Positions 47,991-60,079 are shown, numbered from the stretch's first letter. The stretch: DNA of 64,000 nucleotides from Antilocapra americana (GCA_007570785.1 ML660201.1:38806588-38870587); one strand, 5' to 3'. Made by a program: numbers and translations. The notes: generated by a model from the letters alone, not told the origin.

Positions 47991-49210
47991 GTATCTATTT
48001 CTGAGTAGTTAGAACATTTCAAATTCAATCAAATTCTTAAAACTAATTATTGAGACTGTTCAATAAGTGATGACTGTATGTGCTTCTAGTCCTCTGCTTT
48101 TAGTTGAATCAAGTGTTAACATATGAGTAAATTAATTCTGCTGGTAACGTGTTGATATTTTTTCAAGGATACACTGAAGAGAGAAAACTGTTTAGAAGCA
48201 AGATGTGGTATCTCTCCAGTCCTTCCCCAGAGACCACCCTCGGTGTGCCTGCCATGTTCCCAGAGCTGAATTGGAGATGTGTAGCTTCATGATTGATAGA
48301 GCAAATTGAACTTGGGCAGGACTAGTAGCATTTCATAAACCGTAGTGTTATCCATGGGAAGAAAATTTCATTTATTAAATTGGACATTCCTTCCAATTTA
48401 TAGTCTTTGGGAAAAGAGTCTGATGTCTGATGTTTTGTTGAAACTGCCCTCTTTCCTTGTCTCCGAAAAAAAAAGGTCATTATCTCAGTCTTATCCGTCA
48501 ATGTATTGCTGGGGATATTGCTGAAACTACAGAATTTGGTGATTAAATAACATTTGTGTCACCAATAGAAGTATTTGAATTAGACATAGAAATTTCCCAG
48601 ATGGAATGCATGTCTAGCCCTCTGCCTTCCTTTTCAATATCTTTCAGTCTGACTGATATGTAGTGTGGTTTGTTTATTTCACTGTCTTTGTATCTGGTGT
48701 CTGATTTAGTTGTTCACCAGGGCAAAATGGTTTAGAGTAGATGTATGTTAAAATAATTTAAAATGAAATTACAGTTGAGATCCAGGTGATGATATGGAAT
48801 TGCAGAAGTTATTAGGATATGTTTATATCTCCATTTCTGAGTAGTTATGCAAACAATATGCCATTTACTTTGATAAAGAGGAGCAGTTTCAAATTCTCTG
48901 AAGTTTCAGAAGTTGTAGCTAGAAAGTCTTGACAAAAATTGAGACTATCAGAAGTATGAATCAATGAGAAGACATTAGTGGTTTAACCAGTACACTTGGG
49001 CATTTCATTGTCAGGTCTCCAGTATTCTAATGCGAAGGGTTAGATAGCATCCCAATAGTACGTGTTTATGGAAGAAATCCATCTTCTTTGATGTCTTGGT
49101 GTTCCTAATTCTAAAGAGGAGCAAATTAAATAAATTTGTCATTTTCCTACTGTATGCAAGAGATGCTAGGCTATTTTCTAAGCACATTGAGATCGAGGTC
49201 TTTGATCTCA
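47991..49210. other. Intron between the MIR pair, nothing recognised
   Basis: Mixed-composition DNA with an A9 run near 48465. No credible exon or repeat. Confidence 0.4.
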
Positions 49211-49384
49211 ATCAGTCAGACTTAATTTGAGTCCTAGCTTTACTTCTTTTTAGCTATGTGACCCAGACACATTTCTTAACCTCTTTGAACCTTGGTTATG
49301 TCATGTGTAAACTTGGAAAAAATAACAATATTTATTCCTCAGGGTTGTTGTAAGTATTAAATGAGTACATGTAGAATAGCAGGG
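49211..49384 (+). mobile_element. MIR SINE, copy 2 of a local pair
   Basis: agctatgtgacccagacaca, tttcttaacctctttgaacc, gtgtaaacttggaaaaaata, cagggttgttgtaagtatta: nearly the same text as 47788-47960, including the same departures from the MIR consensus and the same preceding atcagtcagactt. Confidence 0.88.
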
Positions 49385-49575
49385 TGCCTTTAAAGATCAA
49401 GAGTACTTGCCATGTGCCAGGTTCTCTACAAGGTGTCCCACACTATCCCCAGTCTCCATCTTCCCTCTTGAGAGGACTTACTTATTTGACAAACAGGGAA
49501 GGGAAGAGATTTGGCTTGTTCACATATAATAAGTAACAAGGCAGAGTATCAAACCCAGGAATTCTGGCCAGAAAA
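49385..49575 (-). mobile_element. MIR SINE, reversed
   Basis: gagtacttgccatgtgccag, a gaggacttacttatttgaca-type core, and gagtatcaaacccaggaatt with gtaactcccaccacact follow a reversed MIR directly behind the forward copy. Confidence 0.65.
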
Positions 49576-51339
49576 GCATGTAACTCCCACCACACTGGAT
49601 CATCACCCATAGTTAAAGACCACTGAAAAAATTCTGTGATCAGGTGGCAACTTAACTTCTATTGCCACTTAAAGCTTTATGGTATTTTAATGTGCAGATA
49701 CTGCAGATGTTGGTTTATCTGTCGTTACTGTTTTACAACCAGTTGTGTATTCTAAACAGTTCAAACTTATTTAAAGGTGTCATCTTCCCATTCCAGAAGC
49801 ATCCATTGTTTTATCTCTGCTATTTTCATCTCTATAAGCAATCTTATTGTTTTCCTCTTGATTCTTTAAATAATTTTTAAACTGCCATTTATTGAATGGC
49901 TTTATGCTTGTTCAATGTACAGAGCTACAGTCACCTTGAAGATGGCATATCCTTGGACACAATATAAAATCTCTTCAATTTGCTGTTAGTAGATTCCTTC
50001 TAGTCTATTATTATTAAAACTTAGAAGTTAAATGCTGGAAAATTAAAAATTGTTTATCAATTGTTTAAGGTTAATAAGAGTTCAGCTGTATTTGTCAGAG
50101 ATTTCTTTCTGAAAATTAGCAAGCTGACTACCAAGGCAGAAATGTATGGAAGTATATTTCTTTTTAGGTCATAGATTAAAAGACTGTTCTATACAAATGT
50201 AGCACATAAATATAAAGTTTTTTTCTTTAAATCCTTTCATGCCAAACAAAAGAGAGAGGAGAGCCACATATAAAAGATAGAAAGTTACCTCTTTGCAAGG
50301 AATTCTACCACTATTGGATTTAATTACCCAAGAATTCTTTACCTGAGACATTTTGGGAGATCAGTTTTCCCAAATAATGAAGTATGGATTGAGTGTCTCC
50401 AGGTCGCATGGCAAAATGTTTGTGACAGACATTTCAGAGGCATCATTGGATTTGGTTATGCCCGTGTCTATACAAATGCTGTCAACGTAAAACATGATCT
50501 AGGTTCAGACCAGTTGGTTCTTTTGGATAGCCTGACTCTTGATTTACACTATGCAAGTTGACAGAGCATCTCTTAAATTTAGCAAAGTTTTTCAAGTTGT
50601 ACTGTGGCTTGGTCTTCAAGGTTTGATTTGTATCTTTGCATGGTGAAGACACGTGGTGAAAGCTACCATATATTGTGAGTGAGGTGTGTGCTCAGGTGTG
50701 CGCCACTTACAGCTCACGTCTGTGGCTTCTGTCTTCTCTTGATTCCTATTAGTGGGCCGGTGCCCCCAGTGAATCAGAGCAAACTCTCATGTGGGATGAG
50801 TAGCTTAGGAATTTAAAACAAGTCTTCAAGGAGTGCTTGTTGGAGAAGAAATGTCCTAGAACACTAATTTACCATCAGCTATTAGTATTAAAAATGTCAG
50901 TGTGGAGATTAAACACTGTCTGCAAATAGCAGTCAGGAGGAGATTAATCTTCAAATTAAAATGCCAATTAAAATTTAAAATTAGTTTTGGAAAATAGACT
51001 TCTGCTTTTCTTGCTGTCATGTTGAAGTTCAAAAAAACTTCCAAAACTTTCTGATTACGTCTTTTTAAACTCTTAACAATAAATACAAATTTGAAACTAC
51101 CATGATACTGACTCCCAGCCACACTTACAAATTGCCTTTTTTCCTCCTACTGATATAGTCCATAGAAAGGTGCCAGTGATTAATAAGTAATCACTTCCTA
51201 GGAAATCTCTTTTTGATTCTCAGACTTTTATGCTCTTGCTCACAAAGAAATATGCATATCATAAACACATACTTTGATATATTCTCACAAACTGAAAATC
51301 ATCTAAATCAAGAAAGAAGACAATGTCAGCTCCCCAGCA
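49576..51339. other. Intron, nothing recognised
   Basis: AT-rich intron. Frames at 49662-49880 and 50856-51122 (minus) match nothing I know. No ruminant SINE or LINE seen. Confidence 0.4.
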
Positions 51340-51620
51340 GGAAGTGAATGTCCTCCCTTCCTGTCACTATCCTTTGCTTTCACTGTGCCCTCATAACTAC
51401 CCCTTACCCGCCAAGACTAGTTTTACCAGTGTATGCTCCATTATGCCTGGGTTCTCTAGCTCAGCATTTCTTTTGTAAGAGTCAATATGTCACTCATTTC
51501 ATTGCTATATAGTACCCTACTGTGTGGCCCTCATACCATTTATTTACCCATTCTACTGTTGGTGGGCATTTGAGTAGTTTCCATCTGGAAGCTATTAAAA
51601 TTATGTCTTGTGATAGAATC
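51340..51620 (-). mobile_element. Old L1 3' fragment
   Basis: tgcctgggttctctagctca, cactcatttcattgctatat, cccattctactgttggtggg and tttgagtagtttccatctgg follow a reversed old L1 ORF2 C-terminus (compare 11020-11060). Confidence 0.65.
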
Positions 51621-51809
51621 CTAGATATTTTAATAAGACTTGGGCAGGGAAGTAGAAGCCGTCTGGTCTTATAAGATTTAAGTTAAATTCTAGATATTTC
51701 CATCTTTGTTACTTTGGAACAGTATTATAGATTTCATTTCTAAAACAATATATATTTAAGTAAAGAATGCTTTCTATGAATATGAGCTCCATGTCTAGCC
51801 TGCCCCATG

Positions 51810-52015
51810 ATTTTCTTGCCTGATGCTTGGAATAGGCTTCCCTATCACGCTTCCAATCAGTCCTTCAGTTGCCAAGCTTAGAGGCCATCTCCTCCATGAT
51901 GCCTGATCCTGGAGGAAGTGACCTCTCTCTTTCCTGAAATACCAGACTATTTGGTATATCTCTCTTTTCTCATGTTACCTTTCATATCCTATTCTAAGAG
52001 CCACCATCCGTTTTG
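51810..52015 (+). mobile_element. L2 LINE fragment
   Basis: ccatctcctccatgatgcct, gaggaagtgacctctctctt and the ctttcatatcctattctaag block resemble L2 3' sequence. Confidence 0.5.
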
Positions 52016-53221
52016 TAGTAGTAGTGCCTTTCGAGTCTTGGTGTAACTTAGAAGAATACAAAGAGGATGATTTGTTAGAGCTTTTATCTAAAGTTTTTAC
52101 AACATGATGTCCCTTACGTCCTAGGTATCAGGCACTGTCACAATGCAAACCTGATTTAGAGTCTTGAAATCATTACAGGTTCTGGAGTGAGAGTAATGAC
52201 CCAATTTTCTCTCAGTTCTATTCCTCTCCGATCCTTGTAAAACAGGAGGTTGGTCATGTCATTTTATTAACCTGTGGCCATGTCTTATTCTGCCTCCACA
52301 CCACCATTGTAAACTCAGCCTTGTGTCCCCCTCAGTTCAGTAGAATTGGTTCTTACCACAGATTCTATAGGCAGAAGTTTGCTCAATTAAGCTATTCCAC
52401 ATTAAAATCTTGAGAAGACAGATTTAAGTGAAGGGCTTCAAGTTGAAAGATTATTTTTGTTTGTTGTGTTTTATCATTTTGCTGGAGTTACTGGTTTTCC
52501 TTTTAATCACTATCAAAACTCTGTGATTATTAATACAGAGTATGTATTAGTGTATGTTTCCTTATAGTGTACTCATTTCTTTATAACGCTTTATTGCCCT
52601 CCTAGATTGTAAGACCTGTGAAAGCAAGGGCCACATCTTATCTTTGTAGCTTCACAGAGTTTGGTTCCCAAAACTGTCTGAAAAAAGATCAATGAAAATG
52701 AATGGTTTGAATGGCTTTATAAGGGAAGGGCTTGCCTGGGAATCTAAGCACAGCTGAATTATATAGCCCTGAGCCCATTACCTGCTCCTAAAATAAATCT
52801 GATTGATATTGTCTCCCCTCTGTCCTACAAGGATATTTTGAGACAAAATTGGGTTATATGTAATAGTTTGAGCCTTTCAGAGATAGAATTAGGTAAGGCG
52901 CTTTGCCTCTTAGGACTTGCATAATTTAATCAGATGACATCTTGGGCTGGGTCTACTTTAATGTGAGGACTTTATTGCAAGCCTTTATATATATATAAAT
53001 GATTTCGCCTTTTCTGGGGTTTTGGAATGGTTTAAGAGATTGCAGATCAAGAATATATCAAGGGACTAAGTTAATTACCTCTGTGCCACCAGTTGCTGTA
53101 TTTATGACCCTGGTGTCTCTGCTCACTTTTGGCTTTGTGAGGCTTTTTCTAATTCTGCTGGGCAGTTGCATCTTAGTAACATCTCTGTTGTAGTATTGAT
53201 CATGGTACATTATAATAGCCT
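52016..53221. other. Intron, weak L2-like scraps only
   Basis: 52590-52660 (agattgtaagacctgtgaaa, gcaagggccacatcttatct) looks like an L2 tip. The open frame at 52999-53193 is hydrophobic but has no fitting splice sites or known match. Confidence 0.4.
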
Positions 53222-53456
53222 GCTTTTTTTAATCGAAGCATAATTGCTTTGTAATTCTGTACAAATTTTGTAAATTTGTACAAAATATATATAATTGACA
53301 TAAATGTGCGTCAATCCTACTCTCTGAATTTGTGTCACCCTCCGCTTCCCACTGTGTCTACATGTCTGTTGTCTATCTCTGCATCTCTGTTCCTGCCCTG
53401 CAAATAGATTCATCTGTACCATTTTTCTAGATCCCATATATATGTGTTGATACCCC
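53222..53456 (-). mobile_element. L1 3' UTR fragment
   Basis: gaagcataattgctttgtaa, tgttgtctatctctgcatct, ctgccctgcaaatagattca, gatcccatatatatgtgttg parallel the reversed L1 at 20990-21060. Confidence 0.8.
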
Positions 53457-53459
53457 AGT

Positions 53460-53570
53460 TTATAATACCTGTTATCTCTCCCTTTCTAGACTGGGAGCTC
53501 CATGAGAACAGAGGTGTGTCTCATTTTCTTTATTCTCCTAGCTCCCAGCATAGTCCAGAATAGATGAAAG
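53460..53570 (+). mobile_element. L2 LINE 3' tip
   Basis: tctagactgggagctccatg, agaacagaggtgtgtctcat and ctcccagcatagtccagaat follow the L2 terminus. Confidence 0.65.
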
Positions 53571-53634
53571 GGGCCAGAGAAAATAAGAGGAAAGAATAAT
53601 AATAACAGGGCACAAATCATAAATTTGGAGACAC

Positions 53635-53850
53635 TTAGTAGAACTGTTTGTCAGGTACTGTGCTAAGCATTTGATACTCAGTATTTTAGTGCACTGAAAA
53701 TCCCATGAGATATATACTATGCTCCCATTTTACAGATGAAGAAACTGAGGCATGGAAAGATAAAATGATTTTCCCAATCACATACTGCTGGTAAAAGGTG
53801 AAACTACGGCCCAGACTCAGATCTGTGTGGATTAACCACTGGCCCATTCA
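53635..53850 (-). mobile_element. MIR SINE
   Basis: tcaggtactgtgctaagcat, cccattttacagatgaagaa, actgaggcatggaaagataa and a gattaaccactggcc end: well-preserved reversed MIR. Confidence 0.88.
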
Positions 53851-54047
53851 CTCTTGTTTTTCTGTCCTAGCACCCAAAGTTGTACCTCAGGCACAGAATA
53901 GGCTTGTAGATTAAATAAATAAAATGGCTGAATTAATCATACTAAGTACATATAAAAGCTTTATTTATTCTTAATAAAAATTGTAAAAACAAAATTCCTC
54001 TTCATTTTAAAAGCATGTATTGTCGATGCATACCTGTGTGACAAGTT

Positions 54048-54258
54048 GGGCTTCCCTGGTGGCCCAGTGGTAAAAAATCTTCCTGTGATGAAGAAGACCC
54101 AGGTTCCATCCCTGGGTCAGGAAGATCCTCTGGAGGAGGAAATGGCAACCCACTCTAGTATTCTTGCTTGGGAAATGCCATGGACAGAGGAGCCTGGTGG
54201 GCTACAGTCTGTGGGATCGCAAGAGTTGGACACAACTTAGCGACTGCTCACCACCACC
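54048..54258 (+). mobile_element. Bov-tA SINE
   Basis: gggcttccctggtggcccag, aagacccaggttccatccct, gtattcttgcttgggaaatg, gttggacacaacttagcgac, then a short CACC-rich tail. Confidence 0.93.
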
Positions 54259-54387
54259 GTGTGACATGTTAGAATGTTTAGTCCCACTCCTTGACAGAAA
54301 AACTGAAGGACAGAAAGTCATGTGTTAACTGTTGAGCCCAAAGTCAAATGGCTAGTCTCTTTTTCATTTCTGATTACTGAACTGCTC

Positions 54388-55150
54388 TTTTTTCAATTGA
54401 GGTATAATTAATTCATATACCATAAAGTTCAGGAGTTTTTAGTATATTCAGGGCAATCTGTAATCATCACCACAGCCTGCTTTCAGAACATTTACATCAC
54501 CCTAGAAAGAAACTCCTTACCTGTTAGAGATCACTGCCCATTCTGTCTCTCCCCAGTCCCTGGACAATAGCCTGTCTCCCTTCTATCTCTGTATACTTGC
54601 CTTTTCTGTATATTTCATATACATGAAATCATACAATCCGTGACCTTTTGTCTCAGGCTTCTTTCACTTAGCATAATATTTTCAATATTCACCCATCTTG
54701 TAGCATGTATCTTTATGGCTAATAAATACTCCACTGTATGAATAAACAAAAATCCATTCAGCTGATGGACATTTGGTGGTTTCCGCTTTGGGGCCATTAT
54801 GAATAATACTGCTAATGAACATTCATATGGAAGTTTCTGTATGCACATATATTTTTAGTTCTCTTGGATATATCCTAGCAAGTGAATTGCTGGCCCCGTG
54901 GGCCATGTTTAATGTTTTGAGGAACCTCCAAACTTTTCCAACGTGGCTGCACCATTTTATAATCACAACCAGTGAAGTATGAGGATTCCAGTTCCTCCGC
55001 ATCCTTGCCAACACTTGTTACTGTCTATCTTTTGTATTATAACAATCCCAGTGGATGTGACTGGTACCTCATTATTGTGTTGATTTGCTTTCTCTAATGG
55101 CACTGATGTTGGGCTCTTTTTGCTCCCCTATTTCTTTTGAATTTAAATTG
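54388..55150 (-). mobile_element. Old L1 LINE 3' end
   Basis: Reversed L1 3' UTR (attgaggtataattaattca; ctttcagaacatttacatca; tatttcatatacatgaaatc) runs into the ORF2 C-terminus (cagctgatggacatttggtg; tgggccatgtttaatgtttt; gtgactggtacctcattatt). Frames are broken; an old family. Confidence 0.88.
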
Positions 55151-56129
55151 TTTTTATTTTTCCCTTTGTAAAGTACCTTTTTTTGGAATATAAACTTTGT
55201 TTTTCTTCTTGTAATATCTGTTTTATTCAAAGAACTTTCTAAGCATGTTAAATACTCAAGAACTCTATTACTCATGACATCTATTAAGGGTACCAAGCTG
55301 CTGAAGCCATGAACTATAAGAATTTAAGTGAGTTTCCCCTGGCAAATTCACAGAAATCACATTATTAGATCACAGGCTTTTATAACCCCACAGTTATGAT
55401 GATGATAATGCTTTATTAAAAAGCTTTTAGTGTCATAGGAACGCTAAGAATTTTTTTCATTTGTTATTTTCTTAACCTTTTACATCCCGATGAGGCAGAA
55501 AAAAATGCCAGTAGCTATCTCAAAGAGTCATCCAAGAAACAACTTTAGAAATTTGAATATCTTAAAAATTCTTATGTGTCATGGGAAAAAAAAAACTTTT
55601 TGAGCATAATCACTGATTCCAGATATACAAAAATATTTCAAGTTTGTTTTCAAGTTATATGCCAGTCCTGGATGTAAATCACACTGCTCATTCATATGTG
55701 ATGCTAACATTTCAGCAATGTTGAAGTTAATGTTAGCTACCAAATTTGGTTTAAGCCAGAGAGAAGGGAAGGGGTTCGAAAATTCCATATGCCAGTTTCT
55801 TCTCTGTACATTAAAATAATATTTATACTAGCCTCTGAAGATTTATAGTAGTGTTCTTGACAGATTATATATACAGTAAAGTCCATATGAGTTTAAGTGT
55901 TTATGGTAGCTCTGAGGTCTTTCTGGCTTTCAGACCTTACATGTTCCCATCTTCAGTTCATATTTTATTTCATGGCTTATCTTCATTCTTACTGTTAGTT
56001 GAATTTGTTTGGTCCTAATGTTTACACTGATGAAATTTATCAATTCTCTTATAAACCGGACTTTTTTATGAAAGATGATTTTTTTCTTTTCCAAAAAACC
56101 ATTTTAAATTTTTGTTTATTTAGTCAGTC
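55151..56129. other. Intron, nothing recognised
   Basis: AT-rich DNA with minus frames at 55072-55296 and 55579-55788 that resemble nothing known. Confidence 0.4.
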
Positions 56130-56640
56130 CTCAAATACCGGTTAGGCTCCAGGTGTGAGAAATACAGTGGAAGTAAGACAGTCATGGAGCTTGCCTTCGT
56201 AGCGCTCATAGACTGCCTGTGGACTCCAAAACCAGTTAGGTGCCTGCAGTTGTGATGGTGCTAGAAAATGAACACTGTAAGACTCTCTGAGAGCACGTAA
56301 TGTGGAGGGACTGACCCAGTTTTGGACTATTAGGAAAAGCTTTTCTGAAGAAAAACACATAATCTGGGCCGTGAAGGACAGCTGGGCATTAGCACACAAG
56401 AACTGGCATGTGCACAGGCACTAAGGCAAGAGTGGATTTGATGCTTTTGAGGACCTGAATGAAAGACAGTGTGGCTGATACATCAGGAGAAGAAGACAAG
56501 GCGAGGCAGCCGGCAGGGGCACCATATAAAGGCGTATTAAGGATCTGGGCCTCTGTCAATGGGGAACCATCGTAGGGGCTAAGGCTGTAGCGTAGTGTTT
56601 ATTGGTAGCCCATAGTGTTAAGAAAGGCCAAGTGACTCAT
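56130..56640 (+). repeat. Ancient dispersed repeat, family not assigned
   Basis: agtggaagtaagacagtcat, ggagcttgccttcgtagcgc, gcacaggcactaaggcaaga, gaaagacagtgtggctgata and gcctctgtcaatggggaacc keep the order of a long mammalian non-coding repeat, as at 44070. It ends about 25 bp before the last exon. The family name is uncertain. Confidence 0.45.
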
Positions 56641-56666
56641 TGCTCCTTCACTTCTCTCTTTGTCAG

Positions 56667-56870
56667 GAGTATGACTGGAGAAACTATCAGCCCAGTGAGA
56701 TGAGTGAATCTGAGTTACAAATGCTCGCCAGCCTGCGGCGGCAACAGAATGAAGAACTGGAGGACACTGGGGCTCCCCATGGCCTGAGCGCTTCCCAGGT
56801 TGACAACTGTAATGTCAGCATAAGCACCAGCAGTGACGACACAACCACATGGAACTCCTGCCTGCCGCCT
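56667..56870 (+). CDS. Internal coding exon 8 of 8 visible, unrecognised host gene
   Basis: The acceptor ttcacttctctctttgtcag ends at 56666; the donor is gtgagt at 56871. At 204 bp it is 68 codons, phase 0-0. It begins [20 protein letters not shown] and continues with a charged stretch [13 protein letters not shown] that looks helical, then a Ser/Thr-rich end with [18 protein letters not shown]. Joined to exon 7 it gives a helix-rich KPIAELS-EYDWRNY junction. If the donor is not used, the frame runs 29 codons into the intron and stops at 56959. No terminal exon or polyadenylation site could be placed downstream. Confidence 0.9.
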
Positions 56871-57059
56871 GTGAGTCCAGGGTGTTGCATCTTGGTTTAC
56901 TGCCTTAATCAGGGATCAAGCCTCTCCTTAACAAAGCCCAGCCCTGCCTGGGAAAAGTAGGGCCGAATGAGAACACTTCCCATGAAAACTGTTCTGAAAT
57001 AGTGTTGTAATACTGGAGGCATTGTCTTGTTGTAAATTATCTTATTTATCTTCAGATAA

Positions 57060-57262
57060 TGGGCTTCCCTGGTGAGTCAAACAATAAGGAATCTGCTTGC
57101 AATGCGGGTGATCCAGGTTCAATTCCTGAGTCAGGAAGATCCCCTGGAGAAGGGCCTGGCTATCCACTCCATATGCTTGCCTGGAGAACCCCATGGACAG
57201 AGGAGCCTGGCAGGCTTCAGTGCAATGAGTCTCAAAGTGTCACACTACTAAAGTGACTTAGT
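57060..57262 (+). mobile_element. Bov-tA SINE
   Basis: gggcttccctggtgagtcaa, tgatccaggttcaattcctg, atgcttgcctggagaacccc, ggacagaggagcctggcagg and a decayed gtcacactactaaagtgact end. Confidence 0.92.
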
Positions 57263-57639
57263 TTGCACCTTCAAATATTGTATGTTAATTGTGTGGTGAG
57301 ATATAAAACCCTACATGAAAATGAAAGAAAAAATAATTTTACTATAGACTCTAGGTATTTCATTGCATTCTCAACTCCCTAGCACAAGCCCTGGCACGTA
57401 GAACAGGCTCAATGTGTGTTTTAAAAATATCCATTAAATGAATGAACAAAAAGGAAGAGATTATAGATAAACCAAGTATTGCTTGGATATGGTGGCAGAA
57501 AAAAACGTTTTTCGAAGTCACCGAATTTTTGCTGACTCCTCTCTGTGTCTCAGGTCATGAGAGGCATTGCAAGTGTTTCAGCAGCTTATGCTTTCCTGTA
57601 TGTTTATATGGTTAAAGCACTCTTAAATGCAGCCCTTCA
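57263..57639. other. Unannotated, possible L2 or MIR tip
   Basis: 57375-57455 (cctagcacaagccctggcac, gtagaacaggctcaatgtgt, ttaaatgaatgaac) looks like the 3' tip of an L2 or MIR. The rest is unremarkable. Confidence 0.45.
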
Positions 57640-57800
57640 TTTTTTCTGTAGACTAGCAAGCAGCCTGAAGCAGGCCACAGTCTGCCTGTTTTTCAGTTGA
57701 GGAAACTAAATTCTGGACTCAAGCCTCCATACTGCTCAGTGGTAGAGCCCAGAACAAAGCCCAGTGATTTTACTCAGTCTGTTCTTCAGTATGATCCTCA
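57640..57800 (-). mobile_element. Diverged MIR
   Basis: gtttttcagttgaggaaact, gctcagtggtagagcccaga and the ccagtgattttactcagtct block follow a reversed MIR. Confidence 0.55.
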
Positions 57801-58314
57801 TGGATCTTATGGTTTAATTGAAAAGATAAGGCAGAAACACTCACAGAACAGTCAGTTGCAATGTAAGAAATGTCATGGGGCAGAAGAATAAAATCATTAT
57901 TATAATAATGGTAATTAGAGCTGCCATTTCTTTAAGAACCTAAAAGCATTTAAGATCTCCATAGACCGAACAAACATTTACTTATACTGTTACATTCAAC
58001 ATCAGATCAAACATATTAAAATGAACTTTCAAATCCAGTAGTAAATATAATTTTTTACCAGACAGTTTTTGAAAGGAAATATAAAACCATGTACCTTTGT
58101 TTAATGCTCATATAAAATTACATAAACGTTAAGTTTAAGTGTAGTTAACAGGGGATAAGTTATGTTCTAAGTGCTGAGTTAAATATCAATTTTTCAGTTT
58201 TCTTTTTCGATTTTAAAGTAGTTTTTTTTTTCCAAATCTCCACCTTCCTTGTAGCTCTTAGAAATCTCGGAGGCCCTGACACTAGGCCTTGTGTTTCTCA
58301 CTTACTCCTTTCTG

Positions 58315-58435
58315 CTAGCCTATGTGGTAAGCGCTATTGAGTGCCCATTTTCAGATGAGAGAACAGACTCTTGAGTAATGTGACACAGAACTAATTTGGC
58401 ATGACTCTCAAGTCTAACCTTCTAGCCTCCATGAT
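58315..58435 (-). mobile_element. Diverged MIR
   Basis: cccattttcagatgagagaa, gtaatgtgacacagaactaa and ctcaagtctaaccttctagc follow the reversed MIR core and end. Confidence 0.55.
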
Positions 58436-59620
58436 ATGGACTTCTTGATATGTGACTTAATTGTCAAATGAGTGCTATGAATATCTAGCAGAAGTTGAGA
58501 TTTCTACCCTGGAGAGAACTTCCAAATCACAGATGAGGAATACAGATTGGTTCTAAGGATAAGGGGTGATGATATTAGTTGTTTTTTAGTGTTCTTTTTA
58601 CCACCTTGATCACCCTCCAGGTTTGTCTTGCCTTATTTAGCTGTGCTTTCATTAAACTGAATGATCAAGCATACATAACACCTCAAGCAACCTTGGTCCC
58701 AAAGAGTACCTACCCACCCAGAAAAACATACCCCTGTGTGCTGATTACTCAGAGTACCCTGATAGCCAGAGCTAAGAACAGAAGAGTAAGTTGCAGATTT
58801 TTGCCAGTGCAATTTACAGTGGAATTGAAATATTACCTTTCTTATAAAATATTTCTTAGCAGCCATTTAAACCAAAAGTAAGAAAGAGAATAGTGGCCTC
58901 CTGAATAATCTCATTGTGTCATGAAGTCGCTCAGAGACCCAGCATTACAAAGGGCAAGCTGGAAAATGATTATTCAAGACTGAAAAGGCTGAACTCTTAG
59001 TTGCCCTGGATACCATGTCCTCATCACCGTCCTGTGGTGGCAAGGACTGAAGTCCCCATGCATCACAACTACTTCACTCTAAAAGTCTACAGCTGAAAAT
59101 AACCATTGGTAATGAACTTAATAACCCTTCTATTTGACCAAATGAGAAATTGAAAACAGTCTATTTTTTTAGACAGGGTAAATAATTGAAAAACTTACCT
59201 TTGGTATTCATAAGATATATTTATTATTCCATCAAACTCAGTCTATTTCAATATTGGAACTATCAACAAATGGAAAATTGCATTCCTTAATGAATTCTGC
59301 ATCTTGTTTCTTGTGTAGTCTAAATAGAGCAATTTATAAGAACTACTATGGTCTTTTCTGGGAGCACATGATTTTCTTTTTAAAAGTTGTACCAGGGCAA
59401 TGAAAAAGAAGCAATGGAAGAAGACATAGCTTCATCACAGTGCTATCCTGCTTTTCTTATGTCACAGTGATGGCACCATCCTCCACAGTGATCCTCCACA
59501 CTGACACTCAAACCAGAAATTTGAAAGACATCACCACTTCTCCCACCCCTTCATTTACAATACCCAGTTGGTCTCCAAATCCTGAGAATCCCCTCTCCTT
59601 TTTACCTCTTAACCCTCCCT
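58436..59620. other. Unannotated stretch
   Basis: The frame 58579-58881 is 100 codons with no known match, and no splice pair fits the exon chain. A C-rich patch lies at 59455-59600. No repeat was recognised. Confidence 0.35.
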
Positions 59621-59855
59621 ATCTAATACCATGCTCACATCGAAAGTGACCCAGACAGTAAAGAGTGCCTGCAGTGTGGGAGACCTGGGTTCGATCCCTG
59701 GGTCAGGAAGATCCCCTGGAGAAGAAATGGCAACGCAATCCAGGATTCTTGCCTGGAAGATCCCATGGACGGAGGAGCCTGGCAGGTTACAGTCCATGAG
59801 GTCTCAAAGAGTTGGACACAACTGAGTGACTTCACTTTACTTCATCTAATACCAT
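59621..59855 (+). mobile_element. Bov-tA SINE with 12-bp target-site duplication
   Basis: atctaataccat at 59621-59632 recurs at 59844-59855. The element between them (59633-59843) has a decayed head (gtgacccagacagtaaagag), then ggagacctgggttcgatccc, ccaggattcttgcctggaag, and cacaactgagtgacttcact. Confidence 0.92.
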
Positions 59856-59934
59856 AGCTTTGGTATTTCATTTCTTATCCAAATTCCCTCATCAGTTTCC
59901 TAATACTAAGGTGCCTGAAGTCCAGACACCAGAG

Positions 59935-60075
59935 TGTGGTGGTTAGGCGCATAGGCTCTGAAGTCAAATCACCAAGGTTCACATCCAAGCTGTGACCTTG
60001 TCAAGCACATGGCAGTGTGTCTGCGACCTGATAAGCAATAAATAAAGATTAGTGGTCATTATTATTGTCATTATT
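59935..60075 (+). mobile_element. MIR SINE, internally shortened
   Basis: tggtggttaggcgcataggc, tctgaagtcaaatcaccaag and an end with attattattgtcattattat match the two ends of a MIR with much of the core missing. Confidence 0.6.
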
Positions 60076-60079
60076 ATTC

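Noticed and set aside
58579..58881. 100-codon frame downstream of exon 8
   Set aside because: No recognisable similarity and no splice pair in phase 0; probably chance.
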